Source of the DNA: Peromyscus leucopus
Lineage: Eukaryota; Chordata; Mammalia; Rodentia; Cricetidae
Length of the DNA: 64,000 nucleotides
Assembly (NCBI RefSeq): GCF_004664715.2
Contig: NC_051075.1
Span: 24,365,715-24,429,714, forward strand
Direction: 5' to 3'
Shown here one piece after another: positions 22,793-33,082 of the stretch. Each line of letters starts with the position of its first letter. Positions within the stretch are counted from its first letter, which is position 1. Below the pieces are notes generated by a model. That model searched no databases. It saw only the letters and a list, made by a program, of their open reading frames with translations, and was not told the origin of the DNA. The translations under genes were made by a program, and so were the position numbers.

Positions 22793-23734
22793 GCAGGGTT
22801 GGCTGTACTTTTGTTTGTTTGTTTAATAAAAAAAGGTGGAGTCTTGGGAATTTCATGTCGTTTCTCATTCACAGCCTATATAGAGCATATGGAGGGTAGG
22901 CGTGTGTCATGTATCATTTATAAAGAAAACGATTTAGATGCAAATATGTGGTTTAAAGAGAATTATTAATAAAACACCTCTGGCCGCAGCAGCCGGGTGA
23001 CAGAAGCCCCTCTGGACTTGGTCTTACCTCTCCATCCCCCTCCTCACCGCTTCTCCTGTCTCTGCCCCAGCTGGGTAATGTGATCCCGACTTCTCCGTGA
23101 GTTTGGAAAACTGAGTGATGAACTCAGTGCTGGCTGTGTGAGGAGGGACGGCATTGTTGCTGTCGGGGGGCTCTGCAGAGGTAATAAACGGGACACCATC
23201 TCTGGCTCATCATCTGGCTTTTTCACCGGGAGCCCTTGTCTTGGGAAGCCAGAGTTCATAGTCTTATATAAATCTTTGGACAGATTGGGCCGCATGCAGG
23301 GCTGTTGTTTGGACCAGATATTCAGCTTCCAACAGAAATATTTTCAAATAGAACGTTCCAGCTTCCAGGAGCAAAGCAAAACTAAACTTCCTTGAGATTT
23401 CAGTAACACATAAGTCTTTCCTGGTGGAGGCAGCATTGTGTTGAGGAAGGTGGGAACTCCAGTTAAGGCAAGCCGTGACCAGTCGGGATGGCAGTGTGGT
23501 GGCAGTGGGGTCCTGGTGCTAGAGTGGCCATCTCTGGAGTCCTTTTCCAGTCAGGATTCATTGCCTTCTCTAACATGGATACTCGTAGTAACTGGAACCT
23601 ACAGTTAGCATCCTCCTGGGAACTCCTGTGCCTCTTTCCTGGCCTGGATTGTGCTTCCTATTTTCCTCTTTCTTGGGTTAGTGTCTTTAGTCGAAAATTA
23701 TCCGGAATCTACTTTTCTTTTCTTTTCTTTTGGA

Positions 23735-23846
23735 GGAGTATTTGAGGCAGGGTCTCAGGTAACCCAGCCTGGCCTTGAACTTCTCATCCTCCTGCCTCTA
23801 CCTCCCAAGCGCTGGGATAACAGTACCCGTGCCACTGGGCCTGGCT
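23735..23846 (-). mobile_element. Old B1, minus strand
   Basis: TTGAGGCAGGGTCTCAGGTA and CCAAGCGCTGGGATAACAGT. Confidence 0.8.
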
Positions 23847-23962
23847 CTCCAGGAATTTTCTTAAGGGAGGGGATGCATGGAAAGTAAAGTTGACAGTTCC
23901 CATGTTTTCAAAGGTCTTTGCTTAATTCTCATGCACGATAGTGTGGCTGAATATAGATCTGA

Positions 23963-23966
<4 letters not shown>

Positions 23967-24005
<39 letters not shown>
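23967..24005. repeat. (TA)n microsatellite
   Basis: 39 bases of uninterrupted AT/TA, self-complementary and therefore able to extrude as a cruciform. Confidence 0.97.
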
Positions 24006-24011
<6 letters not shown>

Positions 24012-24099
24012 TTATTATTATTATTTTTTTTTTAGAATTTTGAGGACAGTTCTCTAGGCTCCCAGTGTTACTCTTCTAAGTTTTCACTTATTATTGGGG

Positions 24100-24262
24100 G
24101 TAGAGTGGGGGGTGTTTGAGTATAGGCAGGAACGTGCCGTGGCACACGTGGAGATCAGAGAACAACTTGATTCAGTCCTCCCCTGTTCACTGAGATCTGG
24201 GTGGGACTTAGGTCATCAGACCTGCTCGGCGGGCACCTCTCTCCCCTTCCGGGATAACTCTT
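24100..24262 (-). mobile_element. Diverged B2-like SINE, minus strand
   Basis: GTGGAGATCAGAGAACAACT and GACTTAGGTCATCAGACCTG. Confidence 0.7.
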
Positions 24263-24329
24263 CAGCACATTCCCACCTCTGGCTTTCTTGTTGTTTCTTT
24301 GTTTGTTTGGGTTTGGTTTTTTTGTTTTT

Positions 24330-24472
24330 GTTCTTCAAAACAGGGGTTCTCTGTGTAGCTCTGGTTGTCCTGGATCTCACTCTGTAGCCCAGGCTGGCCT
24401 CAAACTCAGAGATCCACCTCCCTCTGCCTCCTGAGTGCTGGGATTAAAGGCCTGAGCCACTGCCCAGCTTCT
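24330..24472 (-). mobile_element. B1, minus strand
   Basis: CAGGGGTTCTCTGTGTAGCT, CCCAGGCTGGCCTCAAACTC, GGGATTAAAGGCCTGAGCCA. Confidence 0.92.
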
Positions 24473-24649
24473 TGTTTTTTTGTTTCTGGGTATTTTTTTG
24501 TTTGTTTGCTTGTTTTGGGGGTCTGGTGTTTTTGTTTGGTTGGCTGGCCCGTTAGTTTGGTTTGGGAAGGTGTTTTAGTCCTGGAGATGGAACAGTGCCT
24601 TGTACACATTAAGCAAGTCCTCTGACTTCTGAGCTAAATCTGCAGCCTT

Positions 24650-24828
24650 TCCGCTCTTTTTATTTTGTAAGGACTTATTTTTCATTTTGTGTATATGCAT
24701 GGGTTTGGGCCCATGAATGCCAGGTGTTACAGGCATTTGTAAGCCACCTGATGTGGGTGCTGAGATCCGAACTCGGGTCCTGCAGAGGACGTGCTCTTAA
24801 CCACTGACCTATCTCTCAAGTCCTCACT
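24650..24828 (-). mobile_element. B2/B3, minus strand
   Basis: GCTGAGATCCGAACTCGGGT and CTTAACCACTGACCTATCTC. Confidence 0.88.
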
Positions 24829-24854
24829 CCCTGAACCCAGCCTTCACCGTATTT

Positions 24855-24992
24855 CCCATTGGGAATAGAGTCTTACTAAGTTACCCAGGCTGGCCTGGAA
24901 CTCACTCCAGAACCCAGCAGACCTTGATCTTACAATCCTCCTGCCTCAGTCTCCCCACTACCTGAGATTACAGGCTGTGTCGCCGGGCTTCA
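24855..24992 (-). mobile_element. Old B1, minus strand
   Basis: AGAGTCTTACTAAGTTACCC and CTGAGATTACAGGCTGTGTC. Confidence 0.8.
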
Positions 24993-25761
24993 GTATGACT
25001 TCAGATCTTTACTATAATATCTGCGTCATTCCCTCTGAAAGCTTGTGGAATCTTCCCCTGCCTCCTCAACTTTAAAACTTTACACGTGCGACCTGTGTGA
25101 CACGTTTGCGTCCATTGAGGTGGCCAGGTAACAGACATTTTCATTCTGGAAACTGTTTGTTTGGGGAGCTGGTTGTTGGCCATTTTGTTGGGGATGCCAT
25201 CTTTGGAATTCCTGCCCCTCTCCCCAAAACTCTTAGGCTTCTGCCCCCCACCTCAGCTATAGATGTACAGATTTGAGTTGCCGGGTTCTGCATTGAGCCT
25301 CATGCCTCCAGTCTCTTTGCTTCCGGTTCTTGAGGCTCTTGAGGAAGTGTGTTGATCCTTAGCTACCTCCATGCAGATCTGACTTTGTCACCCCTGCCAG
25401 GTAAGTTTCCCCTGTCCCCCTGCTTTCCAGCTTCCAAAATTAGATTGTCTCCCAGGTCTTTGTGGACTTGTCATTTTAGGACGTTTTTATTACAGTTTTA
25501 AGGGAATTTCAAGGGGGATTAAATTTATGTGTGTTTGCCTTCCTAACCTGAAATCTTATGTTCTTCTCCTGCTCTGATCCAGTATTGCCAGATTGACACA
25601 AAGGCGGCCCCAGTGAGAGCTTAGAAACGTGTCGTCAGGTCAGCCTCTTGTGATGTGTGTCTAAGTGGGGATCCCCCTGCTCCTAGCACCCCAGCACTCT
25701 TCTCCACACTGGACCTAACAGGTTTCCGCTCCAAGGACAGACACAATTCTTTGATACCTCA

Positions 25762-25970
25762 GGGCTGGAGAGATGGCTCAGTGGTTATGAGCACTGCCTG
25801 CTTTTCCAGAGGACCTGGGTTCAATTCCCACCATCTACATGGTGGATCACATCTGTCTAGAACTCCAGCCTCAAGAGATCTGACATCTCCGGCCTCTGTG
25901 GGCACTGCACACACATGGTGCACAGACATACATGTAGGCAAAATACCCATACATGCAAATAAAATGGAAG
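25762..25970 (+). mobile_element. B2, plus strand
   Basis: GGGCTGGAGAGATGGCTCAG, CAATTCCCACCATCTACATG, ATGCAAATAAAATGG. Confidence 0.95.
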
Positions 25971-26299
25971 TATACCGGCACATACTTAATCTAATGGCCA
26001 CTAAGTAGCTTCATATAATCTACTGCTAGGGTCGTTCTTCCCCCCGTGCCTCCATTTACCTCTTTTCAAGTGTGTCTTGTCTTTCTTATTAATCAATAAC
26101 CTCACCTGCTTTGTTCCAGTGACTTGTTCTGAAACTCTTGTCTATGGTACACAATCCAGATCCTAGAGGAATCTGAGTTGAGGCTCCAAGGGGGCCTCCA
26201 GGCTGCACAGGCCATGACATTGAGTTGCAGTTCTTTGTTTTATTCGATTTGTTTCTTCTTATTAGAAGAAAGAGTTTAGGCTATCTTAATTCACTGGGT

Positions 26300-26520
26300 T
26301 GGGCAGTATTAATAACTGTTAACGTTTATTGGGTAAATGCCCATATGTTTTGTATCTACATGCATTATCTACAGTAGTACTCAGGATAAACAATTATTAT
26401 TTCCATTTTACCAACAATGTGTTAGAGACACAAAGAAGAAATTAGCTTTCCCATTTGATAGTTTGTACATCATAGAGCCAGAATTTGGAACCAGGCTGGT
26501 ACCAAAGCTTGTGTCTTCAT
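26300..26520 (+). mobile_element. Ancient mammalian repeat relic
   Basis: AACGTTTATTGGGTAAATGC, then CATTATCTACAGTAGTACTC, TTATTTCCATTTTACCAACA and AGAGCCAGAATTTGGAACCA: the usual order of the ancient family with a Cheshire-like lowered similarity. Confidence 0.55.
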
Positions 26521-26724
26521 AACTATGGTTGTATTGTTAGATAGTTGATGCCAGATGGAAAAGTTACTTTCGTGTGTCGATTCCAGTTCACTTACTGTAT
26601 AAGCCCTCCTGATGGCATTCAGTTGGAATCATAACTGGAGAAATCTGAGGTACTTTTCTTGTAGTCAGGGCTTGCACGTATTTTGAACAGACCAAGATTG
26701 TGCAGAGAAAACAGTAACAGTCAT

Positions 26725-27848
26725 TGTGTGCGCTCTGCGGGGCTCTGTAGGTAGATTGTGTGCGCTCTGCGGGGCTCTGTAGGTAGACTGTGTGTGCTCT
26801 GCAGGACTCTGTAGGTAGACAGTGTGCACTCTGCGGGGCTCTGTAGATAGACTGTGTGCGCTCTGCGGGGCTCTGTAGGTAGACTGTGCGCTCTGTGGGG
26901 CTCTGTAGATAGACTGTGTGCGCTCTGCGGGGCTCTGTAGGTAGACTGTGCGCTCTGTGGGGCTCTGTAGATAGACTGTGTGCGCTCTGCGGGGCTCTGT
27001 AGGTAGACTGTGCGCTCTGTGGGGCTCTGTAGATAGACTGTGTGCGCTCTGCGGGGCTCTGTAGGTAGACTGTGTGTGCTCTGCAGGACTCTGTAGGTAG
27101 ACAGTGTGCACTCTGCGGGGCTCTGTAGATAGACTGTGTGCGCTCTGCGGGGCTCTGTAGATAGACAGTGTGCGCTCTGTGGGGCTCTGTAGGTAGACAG
27201 TGTGCACTCTGCAGGGCTCTGTAGGTAGACTGTGTGCTCTGCGGGGCTCTGTAGGTAGACTGTGTGCTCTGCGGGGCTCTGTAGGTAGACTGTGCACTCT
27301 GCGGGGCTCTGTAGGTAGACAGTGTGCACTCTGCAGGGCTCTGTAGGTAGACTGTGTGCTCTGCGGGGCTCTGTAGGTAGACTGTGTGCTCTGCGGGGCT
27401 CTGTAGATAGACTGTGTGCACTCTGCGGGGCTCTGTAGGTAGACTGTGTGTGCTCTGCGGGGCTCTGTAGATAGACTGTGTGCACTCTGCGGGGCTCTGT
27501 AGGTAGACTGTGTGTGCTCTGCGGGGCTCTGTAGGTAGACTGTGTGCTCTGCGGGGCTCTGTAGGTAGACTGTGCGCTCTGCAGGGCTCTGTAGATAGAC
27601 TGTGTGTGCTCTGCGGGGCTCTGTAGGTAGACTGTGTGCGCTCTGCGGGGCTCTGTAGGTAGACTGTGCGCTCTGCAGGGCTCTGTAGATAGACTGTGTG
27701 TGCTCTGCGGGGCTCTGTAGGTAGACTGTGTGCTCTGCGGGGCTCTGTAGGTAGACTGTGCACTCTGCGGGGCTCTGTAGGTAGACTGTGTGTGCTCTGC
27801 GGGGCTCTGTAGGTAGACTGTGCGCTCTGCAGGGCTCTGTAGGTAGAC
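26725..27848. repeat. 36-unit minisatellite, 30- and 32-bp units
   Basis: I parsed the array base by base: 36 contiguous units with no gaps, 22 of 32 bp and 14 of 30 bp, differing by one TG at the start of the unit. The consensus is TGTG(TG)CGCTCTGCGGGG followed by CTCTGTAGGTAGAC. Variant positions are CGGGG/CAGGG/TGGGG/CAGGA, GTAGGT/GTAGAT and TGTG/AGTG. Units 5-10 are a 32+30 dimer repeated three times, and units 2-4 recur as 11-13, so higher-order structure exists. Because units lack stops in all three minus-strand frames, a 446-codon minus-strand frame and two others run through it; these are artefacts of the repeat. Confidence 0.97.
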
Positions 27849-28074
27849 AGGAGCTGTGTTGACTGGTGCAGGTGGAGAGGCTGCACAGATTTCAAACCTT
27901 CTCTTCCAACCATTGAGTAGTGGCCCATGGACCTCGGAGTGTTCGTGTGCTTTCCCAGAGTGAGAACGGTATTCCCATATCTTGGATTGGATCTAGAACC
28001 TTGTGGAAAACTTTAAAAATTTTTTTTTAATTTATGTTGATTTGGGGGTTTGGGTTTCTTGTGGTTGTTATTGT

Positions 28075-28233
28075 TTGGTTGGTTGGTTGGTTGAGTCAGG
28101 GTCTCACTATGTGGCTCCAGCTGCCCCAGAATTCACAATGGAAACTAGTTACCTGGGCTTAGCTCACAGAGCTCTGTCTGCCTCTGCCTCCCAAGTGCTG
28201 TGGTTAAAGGCCCACGCCACTACGCCTGGCCGC
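28075..28233 (-). mobile_element. B1, minus strand
   Basis: TTGAGTCAGGGTCTCACTAT and GGTTAAAGGCCCACGCCACT, with a preceding (GGTT)4. Confidence 0.85.
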
Positions 28234-28234
28234 T

Positions 28235-28417
28235 TACTTACTTTATGCACATGGCTGTCTGACTGTCTGTAGACCACGTGCGCGCCTGGTACCCACAGAG
28301 GAGTCTGGAACCGGAGTTGCAGCTGGTTGTGAGCTGCCGTGTGGATGGTAGGGATCAAACCCAGGTCCTCCGGAGGAGCGGGTGTGCTCCTGACCTCTGA
28401 GCCGCTTCTCCAGCCCC
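28235..28417 (-). mobile_element. B3-type SINE, minus strand
   Basis: GGTAGGGATCAAACCCAGGT and GACCTCTGAGCCGCTTCTCC. Confidence 0.92.
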
Positions 28418-30255
28418 TGTGGAAAACTTTATAAACATTTTGAAGATAAGATTTGAATGCTTCAGAGTAAGTTAGCTCAATATTTCTAAAATTAGCTTTC
28501 AGTATTCAAAATGCCTACCCTCTCTTGCCTTGCAGAATAAAGGAGACAGATACCTTGTAGAGACACTAAAAAGGCAAAGATCTCAGAGAAAAGTCACACT
28601 GTGAGTCAAGAGCCAAATCTGTGTCCTAGACAGCTCTGGGTCTCCAGGCTGGCGATCCACCCACGCCGACGGTTTGGTCATTTCTCAAAGGTTAGATTGC
28701 CGTGTGGGTGCTGAGGCAGCAGAGCAGACAGTGGTGTTCAGGAAACACATCCCACACTGGACAGGATGTGCCCAAGGCAGGAATGACTTTCCTCTTCCTC
28801 AGTAGAGTGGTTTCATTAACTGAGGGCAAGATGAGGTCATTGAAATCTCCCTAAAATGCCGAAGACTGACAAACGCAGGCTATAGGATGAGTCTTAAAGC
28901 AGTGGGATCAGGGTGACATCAGAATGAGGTAATAGAATGTAGTGTACATACGTTCTCCTGAGGCATTTGGAGCTGTAGGGAGTCGGTCTCTGAGTAACTT
29001 TAAGTTTGCACAGAGAGATGGAGGTAGGACTCTGCCTCAGTTCAGCCTCTCCCTCTACCCTGGCTCCCCACCCAACATCCAAGCTCGTGGAGATTGAATG
29101 GCCCACTGAAGGCTTCCCTCTTCCTGCTTGACCCACCTTCTGCTTCTCATCTTCCAATTCTCCCACTGTCATCGAGTGCTAATCTCTCTTCCATGGCATA
29201 TACAGTTTGGAAAGTTTTTCAACAAAACAGAATTATTAATCTCCTATCTAAAAAAAAAAAAGAAAAGTCATCCTCCAGCCTGCAAACACCTACTGTTAGT
29301 GGTAAAACTGAGGCATCAGCTGAACAGCGGGCAAATAAAAACCCGATATGAATATTGGAGACCAGAAGCCTCAAGCCACAATTTTAGAAGGTTTCCTATA
29401 TTTTTTTCCATGCTGATATTTTCAGCAGTTGCACAAAAAAAATGCTGACATGGCAGTCACTTGAGAAGTAGACTCACTGTCTCAAGCATTCTCCTCCCGA
29501 GACTTACCTCGGTAGAAAAGGGAGAGGCAGGCCAGGGCCGTGAAGGAGGATAACCTGCAGAAGGCGGCAGGGGCATAGAGACACGAGGGGAGCACCACGT
29601 GCTGGTGTAAGTTACGGCATCCCTTGTCTTCCCTGCTGTGAGCAGTGAGAGCGTGCAGAGCATCCGTTCCCAGCATGTTGGTGGCCTTGTCCTGCCTCAA
29701 GAATTCTTCATTTTCCTGTCTCTGAAATGTCTTGGTTTGTGAGAAATAGTTCTCAAAATGAGCAGCTGCATGTAAGAGTCTACTTACTTTTATTCTCTCA
29801 TCTGACTTCTCAAAATATCCTGAAATCTACCCCGATTTGAATAGAAACCCACCCCAGCCAATCTGCCCCTGCTCGGTGCCGTGGCTGATGTGAAGCCACC
29901 ACACAGAAGGCGGTGAAGCACTTCCTGGCCTTAGTCTCCCAAAAGACGGTGTGGCTGCGTTAGAAAGTGGTATTCCTTTATGTCGGAAGTGTCTGTAGGC
30001 TATTCGTGGTTACTCTAAGAACCTCTGTTGTTTATGGTGCTTTAAATGTCTACTTTTATAAATAATTAAGACATACTCCTTAACAGTGGGTTCTATTTCA
30101 AATTAGTTTACTTGCCTCTTACAGCTCAAACTCTGAGCTACAGTGTAAAGGAGAGGCAGGTCACAGGCTACATCCTGTTACATCCTCCTTGGTGTGCACA
30201 CTCTCATGGTTTTATGTGGGAAAACAAGACCCTCAAAAGCTTAGGTATAATCTCA

Positions 30256-30301
30256 AAAAAGAAAGGAAGGAAGGAAGGAAGGAAAAGAAAAGAAAAGAAA
30301 G
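30256..30301. repeat. (GGAA)n/(GAAAA)n purine tract
   Basis: GGAAGGAAGGAAGGAA followed by AAAAGAAAAGAAAAGAAAG; a pure purine strand. Confidence 0.9.
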
Positions 30302-30483
30302 TGAGGAAGAGAGGGCTTAGGTCTGTCAATTACGTGGTGCCTTGATCCTCAATCTCTCCACCCAGTCCCAGTTTGCACTAATAATGGCTGCAGGCCATTC
30401 TTGGTGAGGGTAGTTTACACTTAACCCAGCTTCCCTTCTACCCCAGGTTCTGTAAAGAAAGAGAAAACTACTGAATTCATGAT

Positions 30484-30487
<4 letters not shown>

Positions 30488-30522
<35 letters not shown>

Positions 30523-30655
30523 GTTTTTCGAGACAGGGTTTCTCTGTGTAGCTTTGCGCCTTTTCCTGGAACTCACTCTGTAGCCCAGGCTGGCCTGGAA
30601 CTCACAGAGATCCGCCTGCCTCTGCCTCCCGAGTGCTGAGATTAAAGGTGTGTGC

Positions 30656-30701
<46 letters not shown>

Positions 30702-30719
30702 GCCGCCGCCGCCGCCCGG
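30488..30719 (-). mobile_element. B1 SINE (minus) with CTG/CCG triplet expansion at its head
   Basis: A T-tract of over 30 bases, then the reverse complement of a young B1 (TCGAGACAGGGTTTCTCTGT ... GCCCAGGCTGGCCTGGAACT). Target-site duplications of 17 bp (CTGAATTCATGATTCTT) are at 30471-30487 and 30720-30736. Between the body and the head lies (CTG)14 at 30658-30699 and (CCG)5 at 30700-30714. Confidence 0.93.
30658..30714. repeat. (CTG)14(CCG)5 trinucleotide repeat
   Basis: Fourteen uninterrupted CTG units at 30658-30699, followed directly by five CCG units. It lies within the 5' head of the minus-strand B1. It is intronic, so it has no coding meaning. Confidence 0.97.
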
Positions 30720-30722
30720 CTG

Positions 30723-30818
30723 AATTCATGATTCTTAAAGAGCTATTTGCAAGCCTTCATGGCACAGTGGAATTCATGATTCTTAAAGAGCTATTTGCAA
30801 GCCTTCATGGCACAGTGG
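30723..30818. repeat. Tandem duplication of 48 bp
   Basis: Two identical 48-bp copies at 30723-30770 and 30771-30818, each starting AATTCATGATTCTTAAAGAG and ending GGCACAGTGG. The first 14 bases are part of the target-site duplication of the adjacent B1. Confidence 0.95.
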
Positions 30819-31125
30819 AGTAACAGCAGAAACTCCTAGGAACGCTACTGAGTACATTATCCAAGGGACACTGGACCCTGACAAGATAGGTGGAATTGGA
30901 GTGTGCCTCCTAACTAAAACTGACCTGAAGCACAGCTTCCCTTGGCTCCCTCACCACCAATTCATGAAGGAGAGAACCCTTCAGACGACGTGGTTCAGCA
31001 TTAGCACGTGGCCTCCCGGCACCACTTCATCAGATGCATGCCGGTCGCTTCATAAAGCCACTAAAACTAGGTAATGTTGTCAGAGAGAACTTTCCCTGAG
31101 AGCCAAGTAGTTTTAAGATCCTTTA

Positions 31126-31345
31126 GGGCTGGAGAGAAGGCTCAGCAGTCACAAACAGGTCTCTGTTGTGTTTCCAGTACCCATGTGGCAGCTCACAACT
31201 GCCTTTAACTCCAGTTACATGGAATCCAGAACCCTCTTCTGGCTTCCACAGGCTTCTCCATGGTTGTGGTGCACATAAACTCATGCATGTACACACATGC
31301 ATAAAAATGATAGATAAATAAATAAATAAATAAATAAATAAATAC
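31126..31345 (+). mobile_element. B2, plus strand
   Basis: GGGCTGGAGAGAAGGCTCAG, CCCATGTGGCAGCTCACAAC, (AATA)n tail. Confidence 0.93.
31314..31343. repeat. (AATA)n in a B2 tail
   Basis: Seven to eight AATA units in the tail of the B2 at 31126. A shorter (GACA)5 lies at 31408-31427 in a second, duplicated tail. Confidence 0.9.
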
Positions 31346-31649
31346 AAAAAGACCCTTCCTCTTCATTACCGCAGACTCATGGAGGCACACACATGCATAA
31401 CAATGACAGACAGACAGACAGACAGATAGAAAGAAAAATATCCTTCCTCTACATTACCACACAGGAACATTCTGAATAAGTACCGTATTTCTTTTTACTT
31501 CCTCTTTCTTATATGAGAAAACACTCGACTTCCTTCATAAATTGCCATTAGAGGTAGTAAAAATTATGAAAGACTGTTTCATCGTTACATATGAAAAAAT
31601 CGTATGTAAATGATGTAACTTTACATTTTTTGTTGTTGGTGACATTTTT

Positions 31650-31790
31650 TGTTGTTTTGTTTTTGAGACAGGGCTTTTCTGTGTAACAGTTCATGCTATA
31701 CTGTAACTCCTCTGTAGCCCAGGCTGGCCTCGAACTCACAGAGATCTGCCTGCCACTGCCTCCCGAGTGCTGGGATCACTGCCTGGCGAC
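31650..31790 (-). mobile_element. B1, minus strand
   Basis: TTTTGAGACAGGGCTTTTCT, CCCAGGCTGGCCTCGAACTC, CCTCCCGAGTGCTGGGATCA. Confidence 0.92.
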
Positions 31791-32278
31791 TTGATAAATT
31801 TTTATAATACAAGGTTAATGGAGGGGGAGGAGATGAATAAGTAGAAGGTACTTTATTCATTTTGCAAATAAAGAGATCTCAGCAAAAAAAATAAAAAATG
31901 AATTTGGAATTCTGGGACCAGAACCCCGAACCACCAGTCATGTGCAGGTAGAAATTTGGGGTGTGCTCAGTTGCTCCTATTAAAGCGTGATCATGGGCAA
32001 CGGATGCTTCCATTGTAATTCCACCTAAAAGCACCTTTCTCCAGACAGAAATGTGGAACCAGAGGCTCACCGCCCTCTGACCACCCTTCCGATGGATGCC
32101 CTGTGTTCTCACACCGGGAGGATGCCTGTCGCTGTAGGCATTGCTGGCCTCTAACCCACCTGGGCTTTATCCGCTCCTCCTCCTGCTCTCGGTTATCATA
32201 TCTGCAGCTCTGTAGAAATTCCTATGCCCAGGCCACAGAAGAGAGCATCAGGAGCTAGGACCACTTTTCTACACATAC

Positions 32279-32280
<2 letters not shown>

Positions 32281-32340
<60 letters not shown>

Positions 32341-32368
32341 CACACGCACACACACACGCACACACACA
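32281..32368. repeat. (CA)n microsatellite
   Basis: 88 bases of CA, perfect at first and then interrupted by three CACG variants near the 3' end. Confidence 0.98.
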
Positions 32369-32555
32369 TAGTCTTTCCTGGGTTCAACCCTTCCTAATGC
32401 TCCCTCCGAGTTAGTGCAAGAGGTGTTCTCTCCCTATCTCTAGATTCTTTCGAGGGAAGCTTCTTCCAACAAGTATTTGCCTGCTGATTTAAGCGTCTAC
32501 CCTTGCTACATACTTCTTCTGATCAAATATCCTCAAGTCTCTTTTGTCTTAAGGC

Positions 32556-32557
<2 letters not shown>

Positions 32558-32596
<39 letters not shown>
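32558..32596. repeat. (TG)n microsatellite
   Basis: 39 bases of uninterrupted GT/TG, followed by TGCGCATG. Confidence 0.97.
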
Positions 32597-32599
<3 letters not shown>

Positions 32600-32969
32600 A
32601 TGTATAGTTGGGTTTTGAAGAGGCTGCACCACTTGGTCTGAGTGAAGAGCAGAACTGATTGTTTGCTAAGCAAAACAGAGCTCTGCTTTTAGGACAGTGG
32701 CTACACAAAACAGTCTTGGGTTATTCCTTCCTCAGAGCCCTGCCTACTCCTGGGGAGAGTTCTTCCTCTTTCCTTAAATCTACATGTGTTGTGCTCAAAA
32801 CTGAAAAAGCAAAACAAAACAAAAAACAGTCTTATACAGGGTCGAGGGAAGCAACTGACCTCAGCACTGTGTGCTGTGGGACCATCAAATCGGTTATATG
32901 CATTTGCAGGCCACATCTCGGTCTTCACATGGTGCCTCTGCAGCAGCGACTCAGGCTCTTCCTCTTGAC

Positions 32970-32972
<3 letters not shown>

Positions 32973-33060
<88 letters not shown>

Positions 33061-33082
33061 GTCTCTCTCTCTCTCTCTCTCT
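32973..33082. repeat. (CT)n polypyrimidine tract
   Basis: About 110 bases of CT with a CC interruption near 33022 and CTGTCTGT near 33056. It is pure pyrimidine over most of its length. The SLSLSL and RERERE frames across it are spurious. Confidence 0.98.

Noticed and set aside
26588..27928. 446-codon minus-strand open frame (and overlapping 254- and 210-codon frames)
   Set aside because: It lies almost entirely in the 30/32-bp minisatellite; all three frames are open simply because the unit has no stop codons on that strand.
30421..30729. Polyglutamine-like minus-strand frame
   Set aside because: The Q run is the (CAG)14 in a B1 head and the rest is B1 sequence.
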